From positions 1,612,001 through 1,676,000 of the forward strand of contig NZ_AP027764.1 of the NCBI RefSeq assembly GCF_036503815.1: DNA of 64,000 bases. Direction: 5' to 3'. The notes below the pieces were generated by a model. It saw only the letters and a list, made by a program, of their open reading frames with translations, was not told where the DNA came from and ran no database searches. This stretch comes from Escherichia coli (lineage in GTDB: Bacteria; Pseudomonadota; Gammaproteobacteria; Enterobacterales; Enterobacteriaceae). Shown piece after piece: positions 54,179 through 62,917 of this stretch; the stretch's first letter is position 1, and the number at the start of each line of letters is the position of its first letter. The position numbers and the translations under genes are program-made.

Positions 54179-55796
54179 CTTTTTGCTCCTTCTCCAGACC
54201 ACAAAGTCCCTGATAAACCCAACGGGTAAACTCGCTTTCGCGCAATGCGTCTCCCCAGGCGATGGGTTGCACGCCTTTCCAGCGTTCGTTAAGGAAGGTG
54301 GAAAGTTGCTCGATAGATTGCGCGGACGTCGTGACGTTAAAACGCTGTAGCAGTCCGGCAGCGCGGCAGGCGCAGAGCTCGCCCTGGCAGGTTCCCATCC
54401 CCACACGGGTGCGACGACGTAAATCCAACAGGCTGTTAACGTTTAAATTTTCTACTGCGTACTGCACTTCACCCGCAGTTACCGCTTCGCACTCACATAC
54501 CAGGCTGCGGTGCAGACGGCCTTCGCTAAGCCAGGCAGGCGTGCGATCGCCATGACGATAAACCGCAGAACCGCGCAGCGGGGCAGGCAGGGAGATGACT
54601 TTACGCAAGGTAACTTCAGCGGGTTCCTGTGAACCTGGAAGTGCCAGATCGGCGGTCGTACAGGGGCGCGTATTGCCCAGCTTGCGACATACCGCATCGG
54701 TAGCCCATTCCGCCATCAGCCGATAGGTCATCAGTTTGCCACCGGTGATGGTGATAAATCCGTCCAGACCATCGCGTTCAGCATGATCGAGCAGCACGAT
54801 GCCACGGCTGACGTTACGTCCGCTCGGGTCGTCATCGCTGGCAACCAGCGGACGCACGCCAGAGTAAGCCCGCAAAATACGCGTTTTCGCCATCACGGGG
54901 GCCAGTTTTTCCCCTTCACGCAGCAGAATATCCACTTCTTCTGCCGTCACTCGATTATCGTCAATCTCGTTGTAATCAATACGTAAAGAGGTGGTGCCAA
55001 TCAGCGAAATGGTATCGCCAGGCACCAGAATATCGGCGTCAGAAGGTTTACGGCAACGGTTGATCACATGCTGATTAATGCGGTGATCCATAATCAGAAG
55101 CGACCCTTTCGCCGGGAACATGCGAATGCGCAGATCGGCATATTCCGCAATATGTTGCCCCCAGATCCCGGCGGCATTAACCACGACAGGCGCATGAAGT
55201 GCCTGAATTTCGCCAGTGAGATGGTTACGTACACGAACGCCACACACCGTCGCGCCTTCACGAATCAGACCTGTCACTTCGTGCGCGGTGAGGATAATGG
55301 CACCGTGTTCTTTCGCATCGAGCATGTTCGCTGCGGTCAGGCGAAATGGGTCAACAGTGCCATCCGGAACTTTTACCGCGCCAATCAGTGCCGGGTTAAC
55401 GGAAGGTTCGATAATGCGTGCTTGCTGCGGATCAATGGCTTCAGCACTGATTCCAGCCTCTTCGCAAGCACGAATAAAAGTCGCCTGGAAGGAGAGATCA
55501 TCTTCCGGCAGGGTGATAAACAGGCCGTTGGTTGGTTCGACACAGTGACGCGCAATGCGTTTTAAAATCTGGTTTTCACTAATACATTCGCGGGCCGATT
55601 CCGCATCCGTTACCGCATAGCGTGCGCCGCTGTGCAGTAGCCCGTGATTACGCCCGGTGGCTCCCGTTGCGATGTCGTGGCGCTCAACCAAAATCACGCG
55701 CAGCCCGCGCAGGGCACAGTCGCGGGCAATCCCGGCTCCCGTTGCGCCGCCGCCAATGATAATCACGTCACTTGATTGCGAGTCGCGAGTTTTCAT
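54168..55796 (-). CDS. glpA: Anaerobic glycerol-3-phosphate dehydrogenase subunit A
   Basis: A 542-residue FAD subunit that oxidises sn-glycerol-3-phosphate to dihydroxyacetone phosphate when fumarate or nitrate is the final acceptor. Seen: the FAD motif IIGGGATGAGIARDCALRG near 12-30, GATGRNHGLLHSGARY near 45-60, and a C-terminal BFD-type [2Fe-2S] domain with VCECEAVTAGE and GMGTCQGELCACRAAG. First gene of glpABC, divergent from glpTQ. Confidence 0.97.
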   Translation of the reverse strand: MKTRDSQSSDVIIIGGGATGAGIARDCALRGLRVILVERHDIATGATGRNHGLLHSGARYAVTDAESARECISENQILKRIARHCVEPTNGLFITLPEDDLSFQATFIRACEEAGISAEAIDPQQARIIEPSVNPALIGAVKVPDGTVDPFRLTAANMLDAKEHGAIILTAHEVTGLIREGATVCGVRVRNHLTGEIQALHAPVVVNAAGIWGQHIAEYADLRIRMFPAKGSLLIMDHRINQHVINRCRKPSDADILVPGDTISLIGTTSLRIDYNEIDDNRVTAEEVDILLREGEKLAPVMAKTRILRAYSGVRPLVASDDDPSGRNVSRGIVLLDHAERDGLDGFITITGGKLMTYRLMAEWATDAVCRKLGNTRPCTTADLALPGSQEPAEVTLRKVISLPAPLRGSAVYRHGDRTPAWLSEGRLHRSLVCECEAVTAGEVQYAVENLNVNSLLDLRRRTRVGMGTCQGELCACRAAGLLQRFNVTTSAQSIEQLSTFLNERWKGVQPIAWGDALRESEFTRWVYQGLCGLEKEQKDAL

Positions 55797-56068
55797 TGTT
55801 ATCCCTCTAAAGTTCGTTTTTTACCATTTAGCCATAGTAAAAACATGAATTGTTTGATTTCGCGCATATTCGATCATAATTCGAAAGTGAAACGTGATTT
55901 CATGCGTCATTTTGAACATTCTGTAAATCTTATTTAATAATGTGTGCGGCAATTCACATTTAATTTCTGAATGTTTTCTTAACATCGCGGCAACTCAAGA
56001 AACGGCAGGTTCTCCCACTGAATCAGGCTGTTAATCATAAATAAGACCACGGGCCACGGAGGCTTTCA
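55797..56068. promoter_or_regulatory. Divergent control region of glpABC and glpTQ
   Basis: 272 bp serve both operons. Known: this region holds two divergent promoters with GlpR operators, CRP sites and FNR/ArcA control. Seen: a cluster of TTCGA/TCGAA words at 55868-55885 (ATATTCGATCATAATTCGAA) that fits GlpR half-sites, further TTCG/CGTGA words to 55895, a GAACATTC at 55914-55921 and a CRP-type site at 55943. Exact operators are inferred. Confidence 0.75.
55943..55958. promoter_or_regulatory. CRP-type site
   Basis: TGTGC-GGCAAT-TCACA fits the TGTGA-N6-TCACA pattern with one mismatch, and the flanks are A/T-rich as usual. It lies between the glpA and glpT promoters, where CRP is known to act. 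Confidence 0.65.
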
Positions 56069-57427
56069 ATGTTGAGTATTTTTAAACCGGCGCCACACAA
56101 AGCGCGCTTACCTGACGCGGAGATCGATCCGACTTATCGTCGATTGCGCTGGCAAATTTTCCTGGGGATATTCTTTGGCTATGCTGCTTACTATTTGGTT
56201 CGTAAGAACTTTGCGCTCGCTATGCCTTACCTGGTGGAGCAGGGATTCTCACGCGGTGATTTAGGTTTCGCGCTTTCTGGGATCTCGATCGCCTATGGAT
56301 TTTCGAAATTCATCATGGGTTCGGTGTCGGATCGCTCGAATCCGCGCGTTTTCCTCCCCGCAGGTTTGATTCTGGCGGCGGCAGTGATGCTGTTTATGGG
56401 CTTTGTGCCATGGGCGACATCGAGCATTGCGGTGATGTTTGTACTGTTGTTCCTCTGCGGTTGGTTCCAGGGGATGGGGTGGCCGCCGTGTGGTCGTACT
56501 ATGGTGCACTGGTGGTCGCAGAAAGAACGTGGCGGCATTGTGTCGGTGTGGAACTGTGCGCACAACGTCGGTGGTGGTATTCCGCCGCTGCTGTTCCTGC
56601 TGGGGATGGCCTGGTTCAATGACTGGCACGCGGCCCTCTATATGCCCGCTTTCTGCGCCATTCTGGTGGCACTATTCGCCTTTGCGATGATGCGCGATAC
56701 CCCACAATCCTGTGGCTTGCCGCCGATCGAAGAGTACAAAAACGATTATCCGGACGACTATAACGAAAAAGCGGAACAGGAGCTGACCGCAAAGCAAATT
56801 TTCATGCAGTACGTGCTGCCGAACAAACTGCTGTGGTACATCGCCATCGCCAACGTGTTCGTTTATCTGCTGCGTTACGGCATCCTCGACTGGTCACCGA
56901 CCTACCTGAAAGAAGTTAAGCATTTCGCGCTGGATAAATCCTCCTGGGCCTACTTCCTTTATGAATATGCGGGCATTCCGGGCACCCTGTTATGCGGCTG
57001 GATGTCGGATAAAGTCTTCCGCGGTAACCGTGGGGCAACCGGCGTCTTCTTTATGACACTGGTGACCATCGCAACTATCGTTTACTGGATGAACCCGGCG
57101 GGCAATCCCAACGTCGATATGATTTGTATGATTGTTATCGGCTTCCTGATCTACGGCCCTGTGATGCTGATCGGTCTGCATGCGCTGGAACTGGCACCGA
57201 AAAAAGCGGCAGGTACGGCAGCGGGCTTTACCGGTCTGTTTGGTTACCTGGGCGGTTCGGTGGCGGCGAGCGCGATTGTTGGTTACACCGTGGACTTCTT
57301 CGGCTGGGATGGCGGCTTTATGGTAATGATTGGCGGCAGCATCCTGGCGGTTATCCTGTTGATAGTTGTGATGATTGGCGAAAAACGTCGCCATCAGGAA
57401 TTACTGCAAAAACGCAATGGAGGCTAA
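56069..57427 (+). CDS. glpT: Glycerol-3-phosphate:phosphate antiporter GlpT
   Basis: A 452-residue MFS organophosphate:phosphate antiporter that imports sn-glycerol-3-phosphate and also fosfomycin. Seen: 12 hydrophobic helices, YYLVRKNFALAMP in helix 1 with the substrate-binding arginine (about 45), WFQGMGWPPCGRTMVHWWS in helix 4-5 with a second binding region, VYLLRYGILDWSPTYL with the second arginine (about 269), and the NCAHNVGG histidine near 165. It starts behind GGAGG; glpQ follows in four bases. Confidence 0.97.
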   Translation: MLSIFKPAPHKARLPDAEIDPTYRRLRWQIFLGIFFGYAAYYLVRKNFALAMPYLVEQGFSRGDLGFALSGISIAYGFSKFIMGSVSDRSNPRVFLPAGLILAAAVMLFMGFVPWATSSIAVMFVLLFLCGWFQGMGWPPCGRTMVHWWSQKERGGIVSVWNCAHNVGGGIPPLLFLLGMAWFNDWHAALYMPAFCAILVALFAFAMMRDTPQSCGLPPIEEYKNDYPDDYNEKAEQELTAKQIFMQYVLPNKLLWYIAIANVFVYLLRYGILDWSPTYLKEVKHFALDKSSWAYFLYEYAGIPGTLLCGWMSDKVFRGNRGATGVFFMTLVTIATIVYWMNPAGNPNVDMICMIVIGFLIYGPVMLIGLHALELAPKKAAGTAAGFTGLFGYLGGSVAASAIVGYTVDFFGWDGGFMVMIGGSILAVILLIVVMIGEKRRHQELLQKRNGG

Positions 57428-57431
57428 TGGC

Positions 57432-58508
57432 ATGAAATTGACGCTGAAAAACCTTAGCATGGCGATCATGATGAGTGGAATGATCATGGGAAGCAGTGCA
57501 ATGGCGGCGGATAGCAACGAAAAAATAGTCATCGCCCATCGCGGTGCCAGTGGATATTTACCGGAGCATACGCTGCCAGCAAAAGCGATGGCGTATGCGC
57601 AGGGGGCAGATTATCTTGAACAGGATTTGGTGATGACGAAGGATGATCATCTGGTCGTTCTGCATGACCACTATCTTGACCGGGTAACCGATGTCGCCGA
57701 TCGTTTCCCGGATCGGGCGCGTAAAGATGGCCGTTACTACGCGATAGATTTTACGCTGGATGAAATTAAGTCGCTGAAATTTACCGAAGGTTTCGATATT
57801 GAAAACGGTAAGAAAGTACAGACTTATCCGGGGCGTTTCCCGATGGGTAAGTCTGACTTCCGGGTGCACACCTTTGAAGAAGAGATTGAATTTGTTCAGG
57901 GGTTGAATCACTCAACCGGCAAAAATATCGGTATCTATCCAGAAATTAAAGCGCCGTGGTTCCATCATCAGGAAGGGAAGGATATTGCAGCAAAAACGCT
58001 GGAAGTGCTGAAGAAATATGGTTACACCGGCAAGGACGACAAAGTTTATTTGCAATGTTTTGATGTTGATGAACTGAAGCGCATTAAAAATGAGCTGGAA
58101 CCCAAAATGGCCATGGACCTCAATCTGGTACAGTTGATTGCCTATACCGACTGGAATGAAACGCAGCAGAAACAGCCAGACGGAAGCTGGGTCAATTACA
58201 ACTACGACTGGATGTTTAAGCCCGGGGCCATGAAACAGGTGGCGGAATATGCTGATGGTATTGGTCCGGATTATCATATGTTGATTGAGGAGACATCGCA
58301 GCCAGGTAATATCAAACTCACTGGCATGGTGCAAGATGCTCAGCAGAATAAACTGGTAGTACATCCTTACACCGTGCGGTCAGATAAGCTGCCTGAATAC
58401 ACTACTGATGTGAATCAGTTATATGATGCTCTGTATAACAAAGCGGGTGTAAATGGGCTGTTTACTGATTTCCCTGATAAGGCAGTAAAATTCCTTAATA
58501 AAGAGTAA
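57432..58508 (+). CDS. glpQ: Periplasmic glycerophosphodiester phosphodiesterase GlpQ
   Basis: A 358-residue periplasmic enzyme that releases glycerol-3-phosphate from glycerophosphodiesters for GlpT. Seen: a signal peptide ending near SSAMA (residue 25), the GDPD motif IAHRGASGYLPEHT near 32-45, LEQDLVMTKDDHLVVLHDH with metal and catalytic residues, and IYPEIKAPW near 165. I use ATG 57432 with GGAGG upstream. A hairpin without a T-tract follows. Confidence 0.97.
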   Translation: MKLTLKNLSMAIMMSGMIMGSSAMAADSNEKIVIAHRGASGYLPEHTLPAKAMAYAQGADYLEQDLVMTKDDHLVVLHDHYLDRVTDVADRFPDRARKDGRYYAIDFTLDEIKSLKFTEGFDIENGKKVQTYPGRFPMGKSDFRVHTFEEEIEFVQGLNHSTGKNIGIYPEIKAPWFHHQEGKDIAAKTLEVLKKYGYTGKDDKVYLQCFDVDELKRIKNELEPKMAMDLNLVQLIAYTDWNETQQKQPDGSWVNYNYDWMFKPGAMKQVAEYADGIGPDYHMLIEETSQPGNIKLTGMVQDAQQNKLVVHPYTVRSDKLPEYTTDVNQLYDALYNKAGVNGLFTDFPDKAVKFLNKE

Positions 58509-58518
58509 TGCTACTGCA

Positions 58519-58540
58519 GGATGGCGTTCATGCGCCATCC
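58519..58540 (+). terminator. Hairpin downstream of glpTQ
   Basis: A perfect 8-bp stem, GGATGGCG at 58519-58526 with CGCCATCC at 58533-58540, lies ten bases after the glpQ stop. It is followed by TCTGCTAAAG, so there is no U-tract; it may be a weak terminator or 3' stability element. Confidence 0.5.
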
Positions 58541-58726
58541 TCTGCTAAAGCGAAATAATGCTACTACCGGTTATTCTTTTCATTAACGGGTGCATCCTGT
58601 AAAAGATGCCAACATAATTTTCGCAAAACTCATTCGTTAAAAAAGCTAACACTGGGCATTGTTACTCTTTAAACAGTATGAATAGGTCTCAATAATAAAT
58701 TGTAATGCAGTTTATACTGTAAAGTA

Positions 58727-59797
58727 TTATTCGAATTTCGGAAAGGTAAAGAAAATATTAATGTATCTTATTAATTTATCATATTGTTCTTGGGTGAATG
58801 CTGTTTGCACCCCTTCAGGGCAATATTTACCTGTAATAACCAGTTGCCCATTGCTGTGTTGTACCATTAAACCTTCTTTTTCCTTTGGATCTACAAACTT
58901 AGAATTATCAAATGTGAAGATATTTTTTTCCTGTTTTGAGTAAGCAAAGAAATCTCGTGTATAGCTGAAACTATCATTTATTAATGGTGCTAACTTTTTG
59001 TCGGCGATATCGATAAGCTCACCACTTAATTTATTGATGTATTTCATTTGCTTCAATTTTTTCTGCGCTTGCACAATTTGCTTGTAGGTGTTTTCAATTT
59101 TTTTAGAAGAATTCTTAAATACATCATAGCGTTCCTCGGAGGATGTGTATTTGTACCATTCTGTATTTTTCTCAGAATGTAGTAGCAGGTCTGTATATTC
59201 TTTTTGCTTGCTGTAAAGTTGAGTTCTTATATTTAACTCGTGGATAAATTTATAAATTTTGTCAGAGTTGGTTATTTTTGGTGTGTCTTTGTCTGTCAAT
59301 GTTTGGATCTTGTTATTGATATTTTCTTTTGCAACATGCTCATTGATGATGTTAATTGCAGTTTCATATTCATTTAAATTTATTGTTCTTTCTGAAAGAA
59401 ACCCTTCTTTGCTTTCGATACTCAAAACACCTTCGTTGTTTTCACCTAGGGTAAAGGTAAGGGTATAGGGTTCATAATCTTCTGCAAATTCATTTTTATA
59501 CGTTATGACATGCTCGACAAAATGTCTTATTGGTACGAAACCATAACTGTGAACGTCAATTTTTTGTGTTTTGATACTATCAATTTCATCTGAGGCTTTC
59601 GTGAAAAAAGCCAATAAATTAGCTATGTTGTCTGCTGAGGTTGATAACCCGAATCTACTTTGAGATATTTTTAGAAACTCATTGCAAAAAATCTCAAGTT
59701 TCGCGGTTTGTTGTGATTCTTTGTAAATTTCTGCTGTTTGCAATTTATTATTTTGTAAAATATTACAGCGAGATAAGTGAATAGATGTATTTGGCAT
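58727..59797 (-). CDS. AT-rich orphan gene, 356-residue protein of unknown function
   Basis: I do not recognise this protein. Seen: 356 residues from the ATG at 59797, with AAGGA seven bases upstream; the open frame runs 12 codons further with no ribosome site. It starts MPNTSIHLSRCN, has no signal peptide or membrane segment, and is rich in Lys, Asn, Ile and Glu. Residues about 195-275 are strongly charged and likely coiled-coil (KKIENTYKQIVQAQKKLKQ). The gene is AT-rich against the surrounding core genes, which suggests transfer. It sits alone between glpQ and the yfaH scar. An effector-like or accessory role is conceivable but unsupported. Confidence 0.8.
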   Translation of the reverse strand: MPNTSIHLSRCNILQNNKLQTAEIYKESQQTAKLEIFCNEFLKISQSRFGLSTSADNIANLLAFFTKASDEIDSIKTQKIDVHSYGFVPIRHFVEHVITYKNEFAEDYEPYTLTFTLGENNEGVLSIESKEGFLSERTINLNEYETAINIINEHVAKENINNKIQTLTDKDTPKITNSDKIYKFIHELNIRTQLYSKQKEYTDLLLHSEKNTEWYKYTSSEERYDVFKNSSKKIENTYKQIVQAQKKLKQMKYINKLSGELIDIADKKLAPLINDSFSYTRDFFAYSKQEKNIFTFDNSKFVDPKEKEGLMVQHSNGQLVITGKYCPEGVQTAFTQEQYDKLIRYINIFFTFPKFE

Positions 59798-60262
59798 AAA
59801 TGATTCCTTGTAGTGTGAGTTAACAAGATACAATTTAATCTTTGCAGAATATATTCACTATCAAATTTAGCTCATTTTATTACGAAGACCTTTACGCATG
59901 TTAGAAAGTATCATTATTGTTAATAAATACGGTAATAAGTAACAAACAGATATTGATAACTTCCCTGACTAGTTATTAGGTATCCCACTTGAAGATTGAG
60001 AATGGCTCCAGAGTAAACTGTGTACTGTTCGCCGGAGTGTCATTACTCTCAACAATCGGTTTTGACAGTGAGTCGGGCGCTTCATACCGGTTTCTACCTG
60101 GAGTCATTGTCACTTCTCCCAACTGGATAAATATATATCGCCAATTCACAAAGTGGGCCAAAATCAGGTGAAAACGAATTATTACGCCTGGTAAAGACTA
60201 CAGGCCAACTAAGTGTGGCGAATCAGGCAGTCTTACATTTGTCATCAATCTCATGTCTTACA
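59798..60262. other. Gap with unassigned frames between the orphan gene and the yfaH fragment
   Basis: 465 bp. Bases 59798-59975 are AT-rich, with no gene seen. At 59976-60161 (minus) a short frame holds MTPGRNRYEAPDSL and ends FSIFKWDT; it reads like the end of a beta-sandwich carbohydrate enzyme, only a faint resemblance from memory. At about 60165-60260 (plus) another frame contains GENELLRLVKTTGQLS. Neither has a ribosome site. They look like debris from lost genes, not working ones. Confidence 0.35.
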
Positions 60263-60514
60263 TCAAATTTTTCCACTCACCACGAGTTGTTCCGTACACG
60301 TTTGTAGTAAAAACAGTGGACTGCCTTCTACCGGCTTTTCTTTAGCCAGCAACGAAATCTGTCGATAGAAGGTTGGTTCGTGAGGAACGGAACACAATTC
60401 ACCTGCAATGGTTTTCAGCGTTAACTCTGGTAATAAGGCGATGCCTAATCCCTGTCGAATAAAATTCATCGCTGTATCCGCCTGATTAAATTCACATTTT
60501 ATTTGCTGGGCGCA
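60263..60514 (-). pseudogene. yfaH: LysR-type regulator fragment (yfaH)
   Basis: On the minus strand the frame is open from 60514 to the stop at 60263 and encodes the C-terminal part of a LysR substrate domain: CEFNQADTAMNFIRQGLGI, then ALLPELTLKTI. The helix-turn-helix and two thirds of the domain are absent. K-12 carries a fragment annotated yfaH at this place by memory. It ends where a membrane-protein fragment on the other strand begins, marking a deletion join. Confidence 0.75.
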
Positions 60515-60604
60515 CTATTAGTGGTAGTGGCTAGTGGAGTCTATGCGCTGCAAATGAAGGGTAAAAGCGGTGTCGCGCTAGTAGTGGCAAAAGAAATTCA
60601 TTAA
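60479..60604 (+). pseudogene. C-terminal fragment of a membrane protein
   Basis: A 41-codon frame on the plus strand without start: RLIKFTFYLLGALLVVVASG, then VYALQMKGKSGVAL and VVAKEIH before TAA 60602-60604. It is one hydrophobic helix followed by a basic tail, as at the end of an inner-membrane transporter. It lies head-to-head with the LysR fragment and overlaps its open frame by about 36 bases, so a divergent regulator-transporter pair probably lost its central part by one deletion. Confidence 0.5.
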
Positions 60605-60684
60605 TACGACACGTTTCATTAAGATTTTTCGCAGGTAACCACCTATAGTCATTGTCGTTAATAAAAAATGACAGGCGATAGGGT

Positions 60685-61335
60685 ATGGCAGTTTCAGCAA
60701 AGCACGATGAATTTAATCACTGGTGGGCAACAGAGGGCGACTGGGTTGAAGAGCCTAACTATCGCCGTAATGGGATGAGCGGGGTGCAATGCGTCGAGCG
60801 CAATGGCAAAAAGCTGTATGTGAAGCGCATGACGCATCATCTGTTTCATTCCGTACGTTATCCGTTCGGTCGACCGACGATTGTCCGTGAGGTTGCGGTA
60901 ATTAAAGAACTGGAACGGGCTGGTGTCATTGTGCCGAAAATCGTTTTTGGTGAAGCGGTGAAAATTGAGGGTGAATGGCGCGCGTTGCTGGTGACGGAAG
61001 ATATGGCGGGGTTCATAAGTATTGCTGACTGGTATGCCCAGCATGCAGTAACGCCTTATTCTGACGATGTTCGGCAAGCCATGTTGAAAGCTGTGGCGAT
61101 GGCGTTTAAGAAAATGCATAGCGTTAATCGTCAGCATGGCTGTTGTTACGTTCGCCACATCTATGTGAAAACAGAAGGTATGGTAGAAGCTGGTTTTCTT
61201 GATTTGGAGAAAAGTCGTCGCCGCTTACGTCGGCATAAAGCGATTAATCATGATTTCCGCCAGCTGGAAAAATATCTGGAGCCGATCCCTAAAGCGGACT
61301 GGGAGCAGGTTAAAGCGTATTACTACGCCATGTAA
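60685..61335 (+). CDS. inaA: InaA, weak-acid-inducible kinase-like protein
   Basis: A 216-residue protein related to the Kdo/WaaP-type lipopolysaccharide kinases. Known: induced by weak acids and superoxide through MarA, SoxS and Rob; the substrate is unknown. Seen: the lysine in LYVKRMTHH (about 46), a glutamate in TIVREVAVIKELE, the LVTEDM hinge, QHGCCYVRHIYV in place of a catalytic HxD loop, and GFLDLEKSRRR in place of the DFG region. The gap before it (60605-60684) includes TACGACACGTTTCATTAAG, which loosely fits a marbox. A REP unit follows. Confidence 0.93.
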   Translation: MAVSAKHDEFNHWWATEGDWVEEPNYRRNGMSGVQCVERNGKKLYVKRMTHHLFHSVRYPFGRPTIVREVAVIKELERAGVIVPKIVFGEAVKIEGEWRALLVTEDMAGFISIADWYAQHAVTPYSDDVRQAMLKAVAMAFKKMHSVNRQHGCCYVRHIYVKTEGMVEAGFLDLEKSRRRLRRHKAINHDFRQLEKYLEPIPKADWEQVKAYYYAM

Positions 61336-61343
61336 TCACGTAG

Positions 61344-61375
61344 GCCAGATAAGACGCGTAAGCGTCGCATCTGGC
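61344..61375. repeat. REP element between inaA and yfaE
   Basis: GCCAGAT at 61344-61350 pairs with ATCTGGC at 61369-61375 around AAGACGCGTAAGCGTCGC, which has its own inner stem (GACGC with GCGTC). This is a typical REP unit in the 52-bp gap between two convergent genes. Confidence 0.85.
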
Positions 61376-61387
61376 ACAAGTACCCGA

Positions 61388-61642
61388 TCACAACTCGATT
61401 TCAATATCGCCTTTTGCCCGGCAACAACAGGGCAAAATTTCCCCCGGCTGAATAAAGGCTAACGGTTCGGCAATCCAGTCCACCTGGCCTGCAACAAGGC
61501 GTGTGCGACAGGAACCGCAGTAACCTTCGCGGCACTGGTACTCAACCGCCACATTGTGGGATTCCAGCGCCGCCAGAAGGGAAGGGTGTTCATCCTGGCA
61601 CAGCAGTTGTGTGCCAGTGATGCGCAGGGTAACGCGAGCCAT
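61388..61642 (-). CDS. yfaE: Ferredoxin YfaE, NrdB cofactor maintenance
   Basis: An 84-residue plant-type [2Fe-2S] ferredoxin. Known: it reduces the diiron centre of NrdB and so helps form and restore the diferric-tyrosyl radical. Seen: the cluster motif Cys37, Cys42, Cys45 (CREGYCGSC) and a fourth cysteine in PCCCRA (about 74). Its ATG shares one base with the nrdB stop (TGATG), so it is translationally coupled to its partner. Confidence 0.96.
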   Translation of the reverse strand: MARVTLRITGTQLLCQDEHPSLLAALESHNVAVEYQCREGYCGSCRTRLVAGQVDWIAEPLAFIQPGEILPCCCRAKGDIEIEL

Positions 61643-62772
61643 CAGAGCTGGAAGTTACTCAAATCGTCGGTGTCCACTTCCGAGTCAATCTGCCCGACCA
61701 GATAAGAACTGACTTCCACTTCCTGCGGAGCAACCTGTACGTTATCAGACACCAGCCAGGTGTTGATCCACGGGATCGGGTTGGAGCGTGTCTGGAACGG
61801 CAGATCCAAACCGACTGCCTGCATGCGGATATTGGTGATGTATTCAACGTACTGGCAGAGAATGTCTTTATTCAGACCAATCATCGAACCGTCACGGAAC
61901 AGATAATCCGCCCAGTCTTTCTCTTGCTGTGCCGCCTGGACGAACAGGTCATAGCACTCCTGCTTACATTCTTCGGCAATTTCCGCCATCTCCGGATCAT
62001 CCGCGCCGCTGCGCAGCAGATTCAGCATATGCTGCGTACCGGTCAGGTGCAGGGCTTCGTCACGGGCAATCAGGCGAATAATCTTGGCGTTACCTTCCAT
62101 CAGTTCGCGTTCTGCAAAGGCAAAGGAACAAGCAAAGCTGACGTAGAAGCGAATGGCTTCCAGTGCGTTAACGCTCATCAGGCAGAGATACAGTTTTTTC
62201 TTCAGCTCACGTAGGCTAACGGTCACGGTTTTACCGTTGACGGTGTGGGTGCCTTCGCCCAGCAGGTGCCAGTAGCTGGTCATTTCGATCAGTTCATCGT
62301 AATAGCTGGAGATCCCTTCCGCACGTTTCTGGATCTGCTCGTTAGTGACGATATCGTCAAACACAACCGACGGATCGTTAACGATATTACGGATGATATG
62401 GGTATAGGAGCGGGAATGAATCGTTTCTGAGAACGCCCAGGTTTCAACCCAGGTTTCCAGTTCCGGGATCGAGATCAGCGGCAGCAGCGCCACGTTCGGG
62501 CTGCGACCCTGAATGGAGTCCAGCAACGTCTGATATTTCAGGTTGCTGATAAAGATGTGTTTTTCGTGTTCAGGCAGTGCCTGGTAATCGATACGGTCAC
62601 GAGAAACGTCAACTTCTTCCGGACGCCAGAAGAAAGAGAGCTGCTTTTCGATCAGCTTTTCGAAGATGTCATATTTTTGCTGATCGTAGCGAGCCACGTT
62701 GACCGGCTGACCAAAGAACATCGGTTCTTTCAGCTGATCATTTTTCGTCTGAGAAAAGGTGGTATATGCCAT
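61642..62772 (-). CDS. nrdB: Ribonucleoside-diphosphate reductase 1, beta subunit NrdB
   Basis: A 376-residue subunit that holds the diferric centre and the stable tyrosyl radical of class Ia ribonucleotide reductase. Seen, counting the initiator Met: Asp85, Glu116, His119, then Glu205, Glu239 and His242 as iron ligands, and Tyr123 (Tyr122 in usual numbering) in [12 protein letters not shown]. The C-terminal tail ([10 protein letters not shown]) docks on NrdA. I start at 62772 (MAYTTF), with AGGA upstream; the 17 codons above it fall in the REP region. Confidence 0.97.
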
Positions 62773-62796
62773 GAATGTGTCCTGTTGGGAGTTTAA

Positions 62797-62911
62797 TGCC
62801 GGATAAGGCATTTTACGCCGCATCCTGTGCCTGATGCGACGCTGGCGCGTCTTATCAGGCCTACAAACCGAGCCGTAGGCCGGATAAGGCGTTCACGCCG
62901 CATCCGGCATC
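62797..62911. repeat. BIME of three REP units between nrdA and nrdB
   Basis: Three REP units in alternating orientation fill the nrdA-nrdB gap: about 62797-62827 (GCCGGATAAGGC), 62831-62862 (CTGATGCGACGC to GCGTCTTATCAGGC) and 62872-62910 (GTAGGCCGGATAAGGCG to GCATCCGGCAT). A cluster like this inside an operon can bind gyrase or IHF and can alter the relative amounts of the upstream and downstream messages. Confidence 0.9.
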
Positions 62912-62917
62912 TCAATA

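Noticed and set aside
54179..54406. Open frame extending glpB by 76 codons
   Set aside because: It lies wholly inside glpA in another frame; the ATG at 54178 gives the Rossmann motif at the normal place.
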